From positions 1 to 6,638 of the forward strand of contig JACZSI010000100.1 in NCBI GenBank assembly GCA_022574265.1: a stretch of 6,638 nt of DNA, in the 5' to 3' direction. Source of the stretch: Chloroflexota bacterium (GTDB lineage: Bacteria; Chloroflexota; Dehalococcoidia; Lucifugimonadales; Australimonadaceae). A program made the translations under genes and the position numbers. Shown one piece after another: positions 6,467 through 6,638 of the stretch (its first letter is position 1; each line of letters opens with the position of its first letter). The notes beneath the pieces were generated by a model, which was not told where the DNA came from, ran no database searches, and saw only the letters and a program-made list of their open reading frames with translations.

Positions 6467-6475
6467 TGCTACACT
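6467..6475 (+). promoter_or_regulatory. Extended -10 promoter element for the right-edge membrane gene
   Basis: This reads TGCTACACT, with TACACT as the -10 (4 of 6 to consensus) preceded by TGn. It would start transcription near 6482, leaving a leader of about 34 nt that includes GGAG at 6506-6509. It is the third intergenic example of TGCTAnnnT in the window. Confidence 0.5.
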
Positions 6476-6515
6476 GCCGCGCGACCAGCCAGGCCGCCAG
6501 CGGCCGGAGCCCGCC

Positions 6516-6638
6516 TTGCCCCCCGACCTGAACGGACGCCTCGACTTCTGGAACATCGGCTACCCGCTGGGCGCCGTCGTCTACCTCACGGCCGTCGTCG
6601 CGATCGCGGCGGTCGCGTGGGCGCTCTACCGCCGCTCG
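6516..6638 (+). CDS. N-terminus of a membrane protein, possibly an HdrD-like membrane-anchored Fe-S oxidoreductase (3' end cut)
   Basis: Forty-one codons are visible before the window ends, with no stop. TTG at 6516-6518 is proposed as the start because GGAG lies 6 nt upstream and a promoter-like TGCTACACT lies about 40 bp before it. The protein begins MPPDLNGRLDFWNIGYPLGA and continues as one clear transmembrane helix (about residues 18-38), closed by a positive LYRRS, so the N-terminus probably faces outward. The FWNIG motif followed by a helix and an RR pair resembles the N-terminal anchor domain of heterodisulfide-reductase-related (Fe-S)-binding proteins, which resembles the nitrate reductase gamma subunit. 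The Fe-S part would lie beyond the window, so this identity is tentative. That a membrane protein starts here is better supported. It diverges from arsR. Confidence 0.55.
   Translation, partial: MPPDLNGRLDFWNIGYPLGAVVYLTAVVAIAAVAWALYRRS

Noticed and set aside
1..6638. tRNA, rRNA, riboswitch, CRISPR array, insertion sequence or phage elements
   Set aside because: The non-coding gaps are too short or lack the needed structure, and no transposase, integrase or repeat arrays were seen.

Overview
The window is 6.6 kb of GC-rich bacterial chromosome, coding almost throughout. It holds seven complete genes, two genes cut by the window edges, two short intergenic control regions, and no sign of a mobile element, CRISPR array or RNA gene. 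The GC-rich codons, GTG/TTG starts, and three intergenic matches to an extended -10 element of the form TGCTAnnnT suggest a high-GC actinobacterium, perhaps of the Thermoleophilia type. That placement is an impression from composition and promoter style, not a phylogenetic result.

Left part (1-3048). A GatA-like amidase-signature enzyme, cut at its 5' end by the window edge, runs rightward. It converges on a leftward two-gene unit: an alpha/beta hydrolase (2179-3048) followed by a class I SAM-dependent methyltransferase (1541-2182). The methyltransferase GTG start overlaps the hydrolase TGA stop in a GTGA, so the two are very likely translationally coupled. Substrates are unknown for all three enzymes.

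Middle (3049-5216). A 144-bp divergent intergenic region carries two back-to-back extended -10 elements flanking a perfect 9-bp inverted repeat. Rightward from it run sucC and sucD, the beta and alpha subunits of succinyl-CoA synthetase (TCA cycle, substrate-level phosphorylation), joined by an ATGA overlap. All expected catalytic motifs are intact.

Right part (5217-6638). A leftward three-gene unit, transcribed from about 6410 towards 5217, encodes an ArsR-type winged-helix repressor with no cysteines, an AHSA1/SRPBCC-domain protein and a VOC (glyoxalase-fold) protein. Its last stop codon directly abuts the sucD stop. The arsR promoter lies in a short AT-rich island with an inverted repeat that is a good candidate for an autoregulatory operator. 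Diverging from it at the right edge is the N-terminus of a membrane protein resembling the start of HdrD-like, membrane-anchored Fe-S oxidoreductases.

Overall this looks like ordinary core and accessory metabolism. I found no strong case for an undescribed system. The items most worth checking are the symmetric divergent promoter, the unusual translation start context of sucC, the coupled hydrolase-methyltransferase pair, and the arsR operator.
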